A stretch of DNA of 28,585 nucleotides, taken from positions 1 to 28,585 of the forward strand of contig JBMHCC010000024.1 in assembly GCA_049890115.1 (NCBI GenBank), in the 5' to 3' direction. Source of the stretch: UBA685 sp049890115 (GTDB taxonomy: Bacteria > Pseudomonadota > Alphaproteobacteria > Puniceispirillales > Puniceispirillaceae). How positions within the stretch are numbered: the stretch's first letter is position 1; every line of letters begins with the position of its first letter. Under the pieces are notes generated by a model. It saw only the letters and a list, made by a program, of their open reading frames with translations. It was not told the origin of the DNA and ran no database searches. Positions 22,839 through 28,585 of the stretch are shown piece after piece. The position numbers and the translations under genes were made by a program.

Positions 22839-23474
22839 TTATAGTAGCGCGGCGATATCTGCAGATAAATCTGCTGCGATTTTTTCAATCGCCGCCTGGT
22901 AGGCTTGCACCGCATCTTGGGCTGTTCCACCATTAACCGGATATTGGGCGGTATAGGTGGCAGCTTTCAGCACATCTGATTGTTTGGACTTTAAAACAGC
23001 TTCTAGCGAAATGACGGCATCGCCGCTCTGGGTAAAGGAAAATTGTCTTAACTTAAGCTTTAGCCTGTAATCAGGGGCCGATAGGGTGTCGCTGGAGCCG
23101 ATTTTAAGGTCAGCTGATCCTGCTGATAACCCATCAATAAGCGCGCTCTGTAATAATTGTGCGGGCGGAATATGCCATAAATGACCCCGTAATTCTGTAT
23201 AGGCAACCGGGTCTGTCGAGGTTTGTATAACAAATGGACGCCCACTCATAACCCCCTGAGCGGAGATAGAGGAAATGCTCAGGGAGGCGGTGCTGCCATA
23301 GCTTTGCGCAACCGGGCGAACTGTTAAATCATAAAAAATATCCGGAGCCCGCGACGGGGCAGGTGCACAAGATGTCACCAGACCAACAATGAAAAGACCT
23401 GCTATCAATGGGCGGTAGTGGTTTGAACCTTTGTGTAAGCTTACCTTAAAAAGAGAAAACATAATCATGCTCAT
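22839..23474 (-). CDS. ABC-type transport auxiliary lipoprotein (PqiC-like)
   Basis: A 211-residue lipoprotein with hydrophobic signal LIAGLFIVGLVTSC, lipobox cysteine C36, followed by APAPSRAPDIFYDLTV, typical of the PqiC/DUF330 family of auxiliary lipoproteins that pair with MCE transport systems. It is expected on the inner leaflet of the outer membrane, where it would receive or dock the MCE protein. It is the last gene of the mlaE-mlaF-mlaD run, 12 bases after mlaD. Several in-frame ATGs occur at residues 1, 3 and 5, so the start may be a few codons later. The pairing replaces MlaC/MlaA of the E. coli system, neither of which is encoded here. Confidence 0.82.
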   Translation of the reverse strand: MSMIMFSLFKVSLHKGSNHYRPLIAGLFIVGLVTSCAPAPSRAPDIFYDLTVRPVAQSYGSTASLSISSISAQGVMSGRPFVIQTSTDPVAYTELRGHLWHIPPAQLLQSALIDGLSAGSADLKIGSSDTLSAPDYRLKLKLRQFSFTQSGDAVISLEAVLKSKQSDVLKAATYTAQYPVNGGTAQDAVQAYQAAIEKIAADLSADIAALL

Positions 23475-23486
23475 TTTCTGTTTAAA

Positions 23487-24548
23487 TTAGTTTGAACCGC
23501 GAATGATAATAGAAGGGTCATCACGCAGGCGGGCGGTCATTTCCTCAATATTGAGGGCGGCACTCTCTAAACGCTGTAAAAAGGACTCCATCCGATCTTC
23601 GCTAATGGCGGTTAAACGGGCGGTGTTTTCAGCAGACTGTCCCGCCACAGCAATAACATTGGCTATTTGTGACTGGATTTCCATAGCTTCTTTCAGGAAG
23701 GTCTCAACCAGCATCATATTATCTTCCGAGGTAAGCAGCTGCGCACTTTGTGCTGACTCATGAATAAGAGTCATTGTTTCTTCCAGCTTCACAAGACTAT
23801 CATTAATCCGCGAGACATTCTGATCCGAGGCCAGGCTTTGCGTAGCTCGATTAATGCGGCTCAGGGTGTCCTCAATTTGTCCGGCTGATTGTGAAATCTG
23901 TGTGTGCATATCCTCATCTACAAAACTGCCAAGCTGGTTGCTTACCCTTTCAAGATTCGCAAAGATTAAATCCAGCCGGTCAAGTAAATTTGGCACTTGT
24001 TCTTCTGCCAGTCCGGTTAGCTTGCTTGTGTTGGCTAGCGTTGCTCTAACTTCATTATCAATAACTGAAGTTAAGGTCTCGAGAAGCGGCTGCAGACTGG
24101 ATTGAGCAATATTTGTTAGCTCGCTTGCGGTATCAGACAAATCAGATAACACATCACGTGTTTCCAGCGAGGTGATTTCGGCTCCGGTTGGCAGCGGGTC
24201 TCCAGAGCCTGCATTTATTTGGATGGCTTGTGCTGACAGCAAGGATTGTGCCGCGACCTTTGCACGGGAATCCTGCGGGATTTGCCAACCTGACGTCACT
24301 CCTAAATCTACCTTAAACCGCATTCCGGACGAGGTCGGTTCCGGGCTGATATCTGTTACAGAGCCGATAATATAGCCTTCATAAATTATTGCTGCACCGG
24401 ATTTCAGGCCAGCGACATTACTGAAGTAAGTATAATAATCATCCTGCTTATTCATCTGGCCACGAACAATAACAGTCATAGCTATAATCAGGGCAAATCC
24501 GCCAATAACAAAAAGACCGGCAATATAATCAGTGGTTGACCGCTTCAT
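23487..24548 (-). CDS. mlaD: MlaD-like MCE-domain protein with long helical tail
   Basis: A 353-residue inner-membrane-anchored MCE protein that forms the periplasmic lipid-conducting ring of Mla-type transporters. The transmembrane anchor is at about residues 9-29, the MCE domain at about 35-118 (SNVAGLKSGAAIIYEGYIIGSV), and then a long helical, coiled-coil-like region from about 135 to 340, ending in RDDPSIIIRGSN. This is longer than E. coli MlaD (about 180 residues). The ATG at 24548 (MKRSTTDY) is chosen since GGAG lies 8 bases upstream and it avoids overlap with mlaF; an in-frame codon at 24611 would overlap mlaF by 44 bases and precede the anchor with cysteine-rich sequence. The tail could bridge the periplasm toward the PqiC-like lipoprotein. 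Confidence 0.92.
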   Translation of the reverse strand: MKRSTTDYIAGLFVIGGFALIIAMTVIVRGQMNKQDDYYTYFSNVAGLKSGAAIIYEGYIIGSVTDISPEPTSSGMRFKVDLGVTSGWQIPQDSRAKVAAQSLLSAQAIQINAGSGDPLPTGAEITSLETRDVLSDLSDTASELTNIAQSSLQPLLETLTSVIDNEVRATLANTSKLTGLAEEQVPNLLDRLDLIFANLERVSNQLGSFVDEDMHTQISQSAGQIEDTLSRINRATQSLASDQNVSRINDSLVKLEETMTLIHESAQSAQLLTSEDNMMLVETFLKEAMEIQSQIANVIAVAGQSAENTARLTAISEDRMESFLQRLESAALNIEEMTARLRDDPSIIIRGSN

Positions 24549-24567
24549 AAGCTTACTCCGTACACAA

Positions 24568-25389
24568 CTACACTTCCCCGAACAAGCGCTTGAGATGCGC
24601 TTCAGCGTCAAACTCTTCTTCTTCAGGAATTCGGTTAATCAGGTTTTGTATTCTTTGGTTACTGCTGGCCTTTATTTGTTTAACCGTGCCAGTGAAAATG
24701 ATGTGGCCACGGTCAAGAACAACAATTTTATCGGCTATTTTAAACGCGCTTTCCAGCTCATGTGTCACAACCACGACACTCATGCCAAGCGACTCTTTCA
24801 GTTTTATGATCAAATCGTCAAGGGCGGCTGCGACGACAGGATCAAGACCCGCAGATGGTTCATCCATGAAGGTTAGTCGCGGGTCAAGGGCAATCGCTCT
24901 GGCTACGGCAGCGCGCTTCAACATGCCGCCCGATAATTCTGACGGCAATAAATGGCCTTTATCCAGCAAGCCGACAAAATCCAGCTTCATGCGAACGATA
25001 AAATCAATCGTCTGTTCATCCAGATCGGAATGTTCGCGCAAGGGTAATGCAACATTTTCTGCAACTGTCATGGACGATAATAATGCCCCTGATTGAAAGG
25101 CCACGCCAATATTTTTTAACAGTTTTAGCCGATGCAGATAGCTAGCTTCATAAAGCGAGTCTCCAAACAGGCATATCTCGCCGCTCATCGGCTCTTTAAG
25201 GCCAATCAGATGTTTCAGGAAAGTCGATTTCCCAGATCCGGATCCCCCCATAATGACAACAATTTCGCCGCGCTGCACCTGCATAGAACAGTCTTTTATT
25301 ACCGCTGTTCCTTCATAACCGCCGACAAGATTGGTGATATCCAGAACGGCTTTATCTGTTGTTTGTGCGGGTTTTTTTTGTTTGCTCAT
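24568..25389 (-). CDS. mlaF: MlaF-like ABC transporter ATPase
   Basis: A 273-residue cytoplasmic ATPase of the Mla phospholipid transport family. The Walker A is GGSGSGKST at residues 48-56, the Q-loop is VAFQSGALLSSMTVAENVALPL with Q99, the signature is LSGGMLKRAAVARA from residue 152, the Walker B is LTFMDEPSAGLDP with D176-E177, and the H-loop is VVTHELESAF. All ATPase residues are present. It lies between mlaE (17 bases) and mlaD (19 bases) in one operon. In E. coli MlaF is bound by the STAS protein MlaB, and here a STAS gene lies just beyond mlaE on the opposite strand. Confidence 0.94.
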   Translation of the reverse strand: MSKQKKPAQTTDKAVLDITNLVGGYEGTAVIKDCSMQVQRGEIVVIMGGSGSGKSTFLKHLIGLKEPMSGEICLFGDSLYEASYLHRLKLLKNIGVAFQSGALLSSMTVAENVALPLREHSDLDEQTIDFIVRMKLDFVGLLDKGHLLPSELSGGMLKRAAVARAIALDPRLTFMDEPSAGLDPVVAAALDDLIIKLKESLGMSVVVVTHELESAFKIADKIVVLDRGHIIFTGTVKQIKASSNQRIQNLINRIPEEEEFDAEAHLKRLFGEV

Positions 25390-25406
25390 GGTTTTTTCAT
25401 TCCCGC

Positions 25407-26210
25407 CTATAAAACCAAGGCGAAAACAGTATCAGCAGCGATAATCGCCGCGATACAGGTTACCACAGATGATGTGGTAGATCGGCCCAGAACCTCGGCA
25501 CCGCCAGATACTTTCAACCCCATACAAATGCCGATAAGAGAAACTAGAATGGAAAAAACCACCGCCTTGCCAAAGGAATGAGCCATATCAATTAACGTAA
25601 CAATAGACAGAATATCAGTCCAATAGGCTGTTTGTGCGATGCCCAGAACCGCATGAATATATATCCCCGCCGCGGTAAAGGCAGCTAAATTGGCAACCGC
25701 GACCAGAATAGGCAGGCTGATCAACAAGCCAAGCAGGGCTGGCGCTACCACAAATCGAATGGGTGATATGCCCATCACTGTCAGCGCGTCAATTTCGCCA
25801 TTTAACCGCATTGAGCCTATTCGACTTGTCAATTGCGAGCCAGAACGGCCAGCGACCAGAATACCTGTGATAAGCGGGGCAAATTCACGCGGAATAGATA
25901 ACGCCAGGCCAAAAGTTACTTGTGTTTCCGCACCAAAAATACTGAGCGAATGAATGCCCTGTATGGACAGCATAACGCCAATCGTCGCCGCCATAAGAAT
26001 GACCACAGGTAATGCCTGAATGCCAGCTACCATAATTTCAGCAGATACATGCCGAAGACGAACCGCCTGTCCAGCCCGATAGCCACTGAACAGCATCACA
26101 AATGATTGCTGTAATATCAGCGCGGCAAACCCGATAGCAGCGATGCTATTATTCACCGTACGGCCGGTTTTAATGAGTGTACTGTTCATGTAATGACCTA
26201 AAAGTGACAT
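25407..26210 (-). CDS. mlaE: MlaE-like ABC transporter permease
   Basis: A 267-residue permease of the MlaE family with about five hydrophobic segments. Characteristic stretches are LPVVILMAATIGVMLSIQG, the GREFAP-like SIPREFAPLITGILVAGRSGSQLTSRIGSMRLNGEIDAL region (quoted in part as PREFAPLITGILVAGRSG), and the C-terminal MGLKVSGGAEVLGRSTT loop. It forms the membrane core of the lipid transporter. It is first in the operon, followed by mlaF. Two starts are possible: 26210, or the ATG at 26189 (MNSTLIKTGR), which has an AGG 9 bases upstream. It is divergent from the STAS gene, sharing a 141-base upstream spacer. Confidence 0.92.
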   Translation of the reverse strand: MSLLGHYMNSTLIKTGRTVNNSIAAIGFAALILQQSFVMLFSGYRAGQAVRLRHVSAEIMVAGIQALPVVILMAATIGVMLSIQGIHSLSIFGAETQVTFGLALSIPREFAPLITGILVAGRSGSQLTSRIGSMRLNGEIDALTVMGISPIRFVVAPALLGLLISLPILVAVANLAAFTAAGIYIHAVLGIAQTAYWTDILSIVTLIDMAHSFGKAVVFSILVSLIGICMGLKVSGGAEVLGRSTTSSVVTCIAAIIAADTVFALVL

Positions 26211-26269
26211 TCCTATGTCTTTTATATTAAAAAACCCTAATCAAAAAGCCCTAAACCGAAAGTCAGGCT

Positions 26270-26299
26270 TTGACTTGTGCTGGAAAGCAGGATTTTATA
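26270..26299 (+). promoter_or_regulatory. Candidate promoter of the STAS gene
   Basis: TTGACT (26270-26275) is followed at 17 or 18 bases by TTTTAT/TTTATA (26293-26299), about 50 bases before the STAS start. An inverted repeat AAAGCC (26245-26250) / GGCTTT (26266-26271) overlaps the -35 box. The spacer is shared with mlaE, so a protein bound here could affect both directions. Confidence 0.45.
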
Positions 26300-26351
26300 C
26301 AGCAGAAGAGACAAGAAAATTATCGAGTTATATTCAGCAGAGGACGCAAAG

Positions 26352-26654
26352 ATGGGTTTTGAAATACAAGAAAACGCAACAGGTACAGTATTGACCCTAA
26401 GCGGCGATATTAATATTTCATCAAGTTCTGATTTGAGAGCGGCACTTAGCAAAGCGCCAACAAATCTTGACCTTATCATCTATTCTTCGGAACTGGATTA
26501 TATTGATTCCAGTGGGGTTGCCTGTCTTATCATGGCGTATAAACAGCTGGCGGCAACCGGGGCATCTGTGCGTCTGGTTGACCCGTCTGCTGCGCTAATG
26601 AATGTTCTGAAGATATTAAAATTTGATAGTTTCTTTAAAGTTGAATCCGCCTAA
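26352..26654 (+). CDS. STAS-domain anti-sigma factor antagonist / MlaB-like protein
   Basis: A 100-residue single STAS domain. The key motif is LDYIDSSGVACLI with S53-S54; by comparison with SpoIIAA, S54 is the expected site of phosphorylation. The strand VLTLSGDINISSSSDLRAAL opens the fold and LKILKFDSFFKV closes it. I chose the ATG at 26352 because AGAGGA lies about 8 bases upstream; a GTG at 26277 is in frame but would add an unrelated charged segment and lies in the -35/-10 region. Two readings are open. As an RsbV/SpoIIAA homologue it would be switched by the RsbW-like kinase and PP2C phosphatase nearby. As an MlaB homologue it would bind MlaF. The length fits both, and the genomic position beside mlaE and the phosphatase fits both. 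Confidence 0.88.
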   Translation: MGFEIQENATGTVLTLSGDINISSSSDLRAALSKAPTNLDLIIYSSELDYIDSSGVACLIMAYKQLAATGASVRLVDPSAALMNVLKILKFDSFFKVESA

Positions 26655-26689
26655 AGATTTTTATTTTCAGCGATGGTGTAAGGTGATTT

Positions 26690-27799
26690 CTAGCGGCTTC
26701 GTTTCAGGGTTTTTGCGCGTAAAATAATCTCCTCCAGCTGGCTGGAATCCCGGTCACCAAAATCGGGATTCAGAATATATCGCTGTTTTTGGCCTGCTAT
26801 CTCTTGATGCGCAGAGGCTTGGCTTGCACACGGCTCAATTTGGATATAGGGGGCCAAGTTGCTGTGCTGGTAAAAGGCAGGACTGCATCCCACCTGCATC
26901 AATTCACACAGATGTGCCGCCTCTTCAGCATGGCTTAACCCTGGGCCAATTGCGGTAAATGAAAGCTGTGTTTTACCGATAATGCCGATCATCATATCGC
27001 CAATATGCAGACCAATTTTACAGGACAAAGCAATTTCAGGCATCTTACGTGTCAAAGCGCGCAGCGTTATCAGCGCGATACAATCCAGAGCAAAATTTGC
27101 CAAGCGCTCACAACAAATATCCTGCGGAACAGCGCTATTTTCATTCAGGTTGTTTGCCGCAAGATAGGAAGTGCCAGCTTTGCTTAATGGTGTACACTCA
27201 TATCGTTCAGCAAGCAGATCAAAACAGGTGAACAGCACGTCAAGTTCTGAAAATATAGCCGGCTCACAAAAATCATGGGGCAGGGTGTTCAGGCCAGGCA
27301 GGGTGACAAGAAACACTCCGATATTTTCAAATTTCTTCGGGGCATATCCAGTAAGGGAAGTTAGCTCGTCAGCCATGTTTAAAGGTAGCAAGCTGTTCAG
27401 CAAACTTCTTGCCTGATTCTTCTCTGCTTTTAGGATTTTATTCTGTTTTTCCATCATCTCGCTATAGCTGGCGAGCATGGCTTCTGCCTTTGCGCTATCC
27501 GAGGCCTCTACCGCGAAGCCAACATAGCGGTCGTGAAAAAATTTAACCGCTACGGAATAGGGCGTTTTTGTACTATCGGCAGTAGCGATTTTACATTTGT
27601 AGACCTGTCTGGCAGCGGTCTTGCGTGCAAGTTTTTTTTCGGAAAAATCATCGCTAATATCGGCGATAGACTTGCCTGTAACCACCCCAAATTTTGTTGT
27701 AAATGATGTATTTACTTCGCTGATTACCAGATTTTTATCCAGGCTAAAAACAGCGATGTCAAAGGCAGAAACAAAATCTATATTGAGGGTTTTGGACAT
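26690..27799 (-). CDS. PAS protein with degenerate class III nucleotide-cyclase domain
   Basis: A 369-residue cytoplasmic protein: PAS-like domain at about 8-100, a signalling helix at 105-145 ending in the SLLPLNMADEL linker usually found before cyclase domains, and a cyclase homology domain at about 158-315. The scaffold is recognisable (KIGLHIGDMMIGIIGK; QLSFTAIG). The catalytic positions are not kept: the first metal Asp (FADIVGFT in active enzymes) is T166 in FLVTLPGL, the second (GDAY) is T210 in AGTSY, and the GDTVN-x3-R segment reads GPGLS-x3-E with P286, S289 and E293. It is therefore probably a catalytically inactive sensor or binding module. Its start is 12 bases after the phosphatase stop on the same strand, so the two are likely co-translated. 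It converges on the STAS gene with 35 bases between. Confidence 0.78.
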   Translation of the reverse strand: MSKTLNIDFVSAFDIAVFSLDKNLVISEVNTSFTTKFGVVTGKSIADISDDFSEKKLARKTAARQVYKCKIATADSTKTPYSVAVKFFHDRYVGFAVEASDSAKAEAMLASYSEMMEKQNKILKAEKNQARSLLNSLLPLNMADELTSLTGYAPKKFENIGVFLVTLPGLNTLPHDFCEPAIFSELDVLFTCFDLLAERYECTPLSKAGTSYLAANNLNENSAVPQDICCERLANFALDCIALITLRALTRKMPEIALSCKIGLHIGDMMIGIIGKTQLSFTAIGPGLSHAEEAAHLCELMQVGCSPAFYQHSNLAPYIQIEPCASQASAHQEIAGQKQRYILNPDFGDRDSSQLEEIILRAKTLKRSR

Positions 27800-27811
27800 A
27801 TTTAGCTTGTC

Positions 27812-28585
27812 CTATCTGCCTTGGGCTTTGGCGCAGAAACAGGCAATGGTAACATCATCTATCTGCTTTTGTTGCCGGACCATTTTGATCAATTTCTCAA
27901 GCGGTTTGTCTGGCGTGCTTTGTTCAAGCTCGCTCAGAAACTGGCCTACCTCTGCACTATCTGCAAATTCAGCCTGTCGGCCTTCAAGCTGGGCATCCAA
28001 AACGCCATCTGTAAAAACATATAATCGCTTATTGGTTAAGGTATGCAGGTCCTCGGATAGTCCAGCGTAATAGTCTGCAGGTAATATACCGATAGCTGGC
28101 CCTTGCGAGGCAATAAAGCTGACTGGCCCATTATCGCCCATCAAAATGACATCCGGATTGCCAAGGTTCAGGACGCTAACGGTCTGTTTATCGGCTGATT
28201 GTCTTATCAGGGTCAGGGCAACAAACAGGCCGTCTGGAAATCTGTCCTCGAGCATAGACACCATCTCGGCGGCGACATCTGTCAGCTTCGCGCACGCATA
28301 GACAGCTCTGAACGCGGTCAGTGTTTGGGCCAGCATGATGGCGGCATAAATACCTTTTCCTGCAACATCTCCTGAAATAAAAGTGGTTTGCCCATCTGCA
28401 TGGGTTGCGATTTCATGAAAATCCCCGGACATTTCTTGCAAGGGTTCACATCTGGAATCAAGGAAATCTGTGGATACATGCTTTGGTACTAATAAATCCT
28501 GAACCGTTGCCGCTTGCTCCAGCTCTTTTTGGATTCGATCGCGCCAAATATTCACCTGTTCTGTTTTTGCCTTGATTTGCCGATT
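27812..28585 (-). CDS. SpoIIE/RsbU-type PP2C serine phosphatase (5' end beyond window)
   Basis: A PPM-family phosphatase domain that would dephosphorylate the phospho-STAS protein of a partner switch. Metal-binding aspartates are visible in EMSGDFHEI, ISGDVAGKGIYAAIMLA, YVFTDGVLDAQ and the C-terminal QIDDVTIACF. The frame stays open to the window edge (codons reading NRQIKAKTEQV before the GTG at 28555), and that upstream stretch is helical and charged, like the linker before SpoIIE domains. The gene is therefore probably truncated here and may carry an N-terminal sensor or receiver domain outside. It is followed 12 bases later by the PAS/pseudo-cyclase gene. Confidence 0.88.
   Translation of the reverse strand, partial: NRQIKAKTEQVNIWRDRIQKELEQAATVQDLLVPKHVSTDFLDSRCEPLQEMSGDFHEIATHADGQTTFISGDVAGKGIYAAIMLAQTLTAFRAVYACAKLTDVAAEMVSMLEDRFPDGLFVALTLIRQSADKQTVSVLNLGNPDVILMGDNGPVSFIASQGPAIGILPADYYAGLSEDLHTLTNKRLYVFTDGVLDAQLEGRQAEFADSAEVGQFLSELEQSTPDKPLEKLIKMVRQQKQIDDVTIACFCAKAQGR

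Larger units (their letters stand above)
20132..28585. other. Compositionally distinct segment (CCGG-rich)
   Basis: By eye, CCGG occurs about 42 times here against about 8 times in 1-20131, roughly 5 per kb against 0.4 per kb. It is densest between 20.13 and 24.5 kb and still about five times the left-hand rate from 24.5 kb on. The related non-palindromic CCGC/GCGG is common on both sides, so the left part appears to avoid CCGG specifically. The right part also uses more CCG and CGG codons. All genes in it are intact. The right end of the segment is outside the window. Confidence 0.75.

Noticed and set aside
24549..24611. Upstream extension of mlaD
   Set aside because: It would overlap mlaF and place a cysteine-rich segment before the membrane anchor; the ATG at 24548 has GGAG at proper spacing.
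24590..25581. Long plus-strand open frames (168 and 149 codons) over mlaF and mlaE
   Set aside because: They lie antisense to genes with complete ABC transporter motifs and their translations are serine/arginine-rich without domain character; they are shadow frames.
26277..26351. Upstream GTG start of the STAS gene
   Set aside because: It falls inside the probable promoter and adds a charged segment not seen in STAS proteins; the ATG at 26352 has AGAGGA upstream.
27621..28070. 149-codon plus-strand open frame across the PAS-protein/phosphatase junction
   Set aside because: It is antisense to two recognisable coding regions and has no ribosome binding site or known motif.

Overview
The window looks like a chromosomal segment of a free-living alphaproteobacterium of moderate to low GC. 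The evidence is a 358-residue CcrM-type GANTC methyltransferase directly downstream of rnhB, a RibA with the long N-terminal extension seen in this class, a tRNA-Gln(TTG) with an encoded CCA end, and an MlaD of the long alphaproteobacterial type ending in a DDPS-IIIRG-like tail. A SAR116-like marine lineage would fit the gene style, but I cannot prove that from sequence alone. No phage, IS element, CRISPR array or rRNA is visible, and genes are tightly packed with no gene-free stretch above 300 bases.

Left part (1-20.06 kb), mostly housekeeping: yggS and ribA (convergent); an orphan OmpR-type response regulator; tRNA-Gln; a minus-strand run of ETF-ubiquinone oxidoreductase, TPR lipoprotein and ispE; then, divergently, a family-4-like uracil-DNA glycosylase, soluble lytic transglycosylase, moaB, rnhB and ccrM. 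A minus-strand run follows with malate synthase G (glcB), apt and a UMF1-type MFS transporter. Next come a phosphohexomutase and galU on minus, facing gmhA on plus. These last genes supply nucleotide sugars and heptose precursors for the cell envelope.

Right part (20.13 kb to end): UDP-glucose dehydrogenase (ugd), a BKACE/DUF849 protein, and an unusual locus. In that locus a GHKL anti-sigma-type kinase (RsbW-like), an Mla-type phospholipid ABC transport operon (mlaE, mlaF, mlaD, PqiC-like lipoprotein), a single-domain STAS protein, a PAS protein with a degenerate nucleotide-cyclase domain, and a SpoIIE/PP2C phosphatase running off the right edge lie side by side. Kinase, STAS antagonist and phosphatase are the three parts of a partner-switching module. 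Because the E. coli Mla complex contains a STAS subunit (MlaB), the layout suggests a phospho-switch acting on lipid transport or a sigma factor encoded elsewhere. This is the most interesting part of the window.

The two parts differ sharply in composition. CCGG occurs about 8 times in the first 20.1 kb and about 42 times in the remaining 8.45 kb (counted by eye). The change falls in the gmhA-ugd spacer, which also holds competing inverted repeats. This suggests a join between DNA of different history (transfer, strain recombination, or an assembly join).
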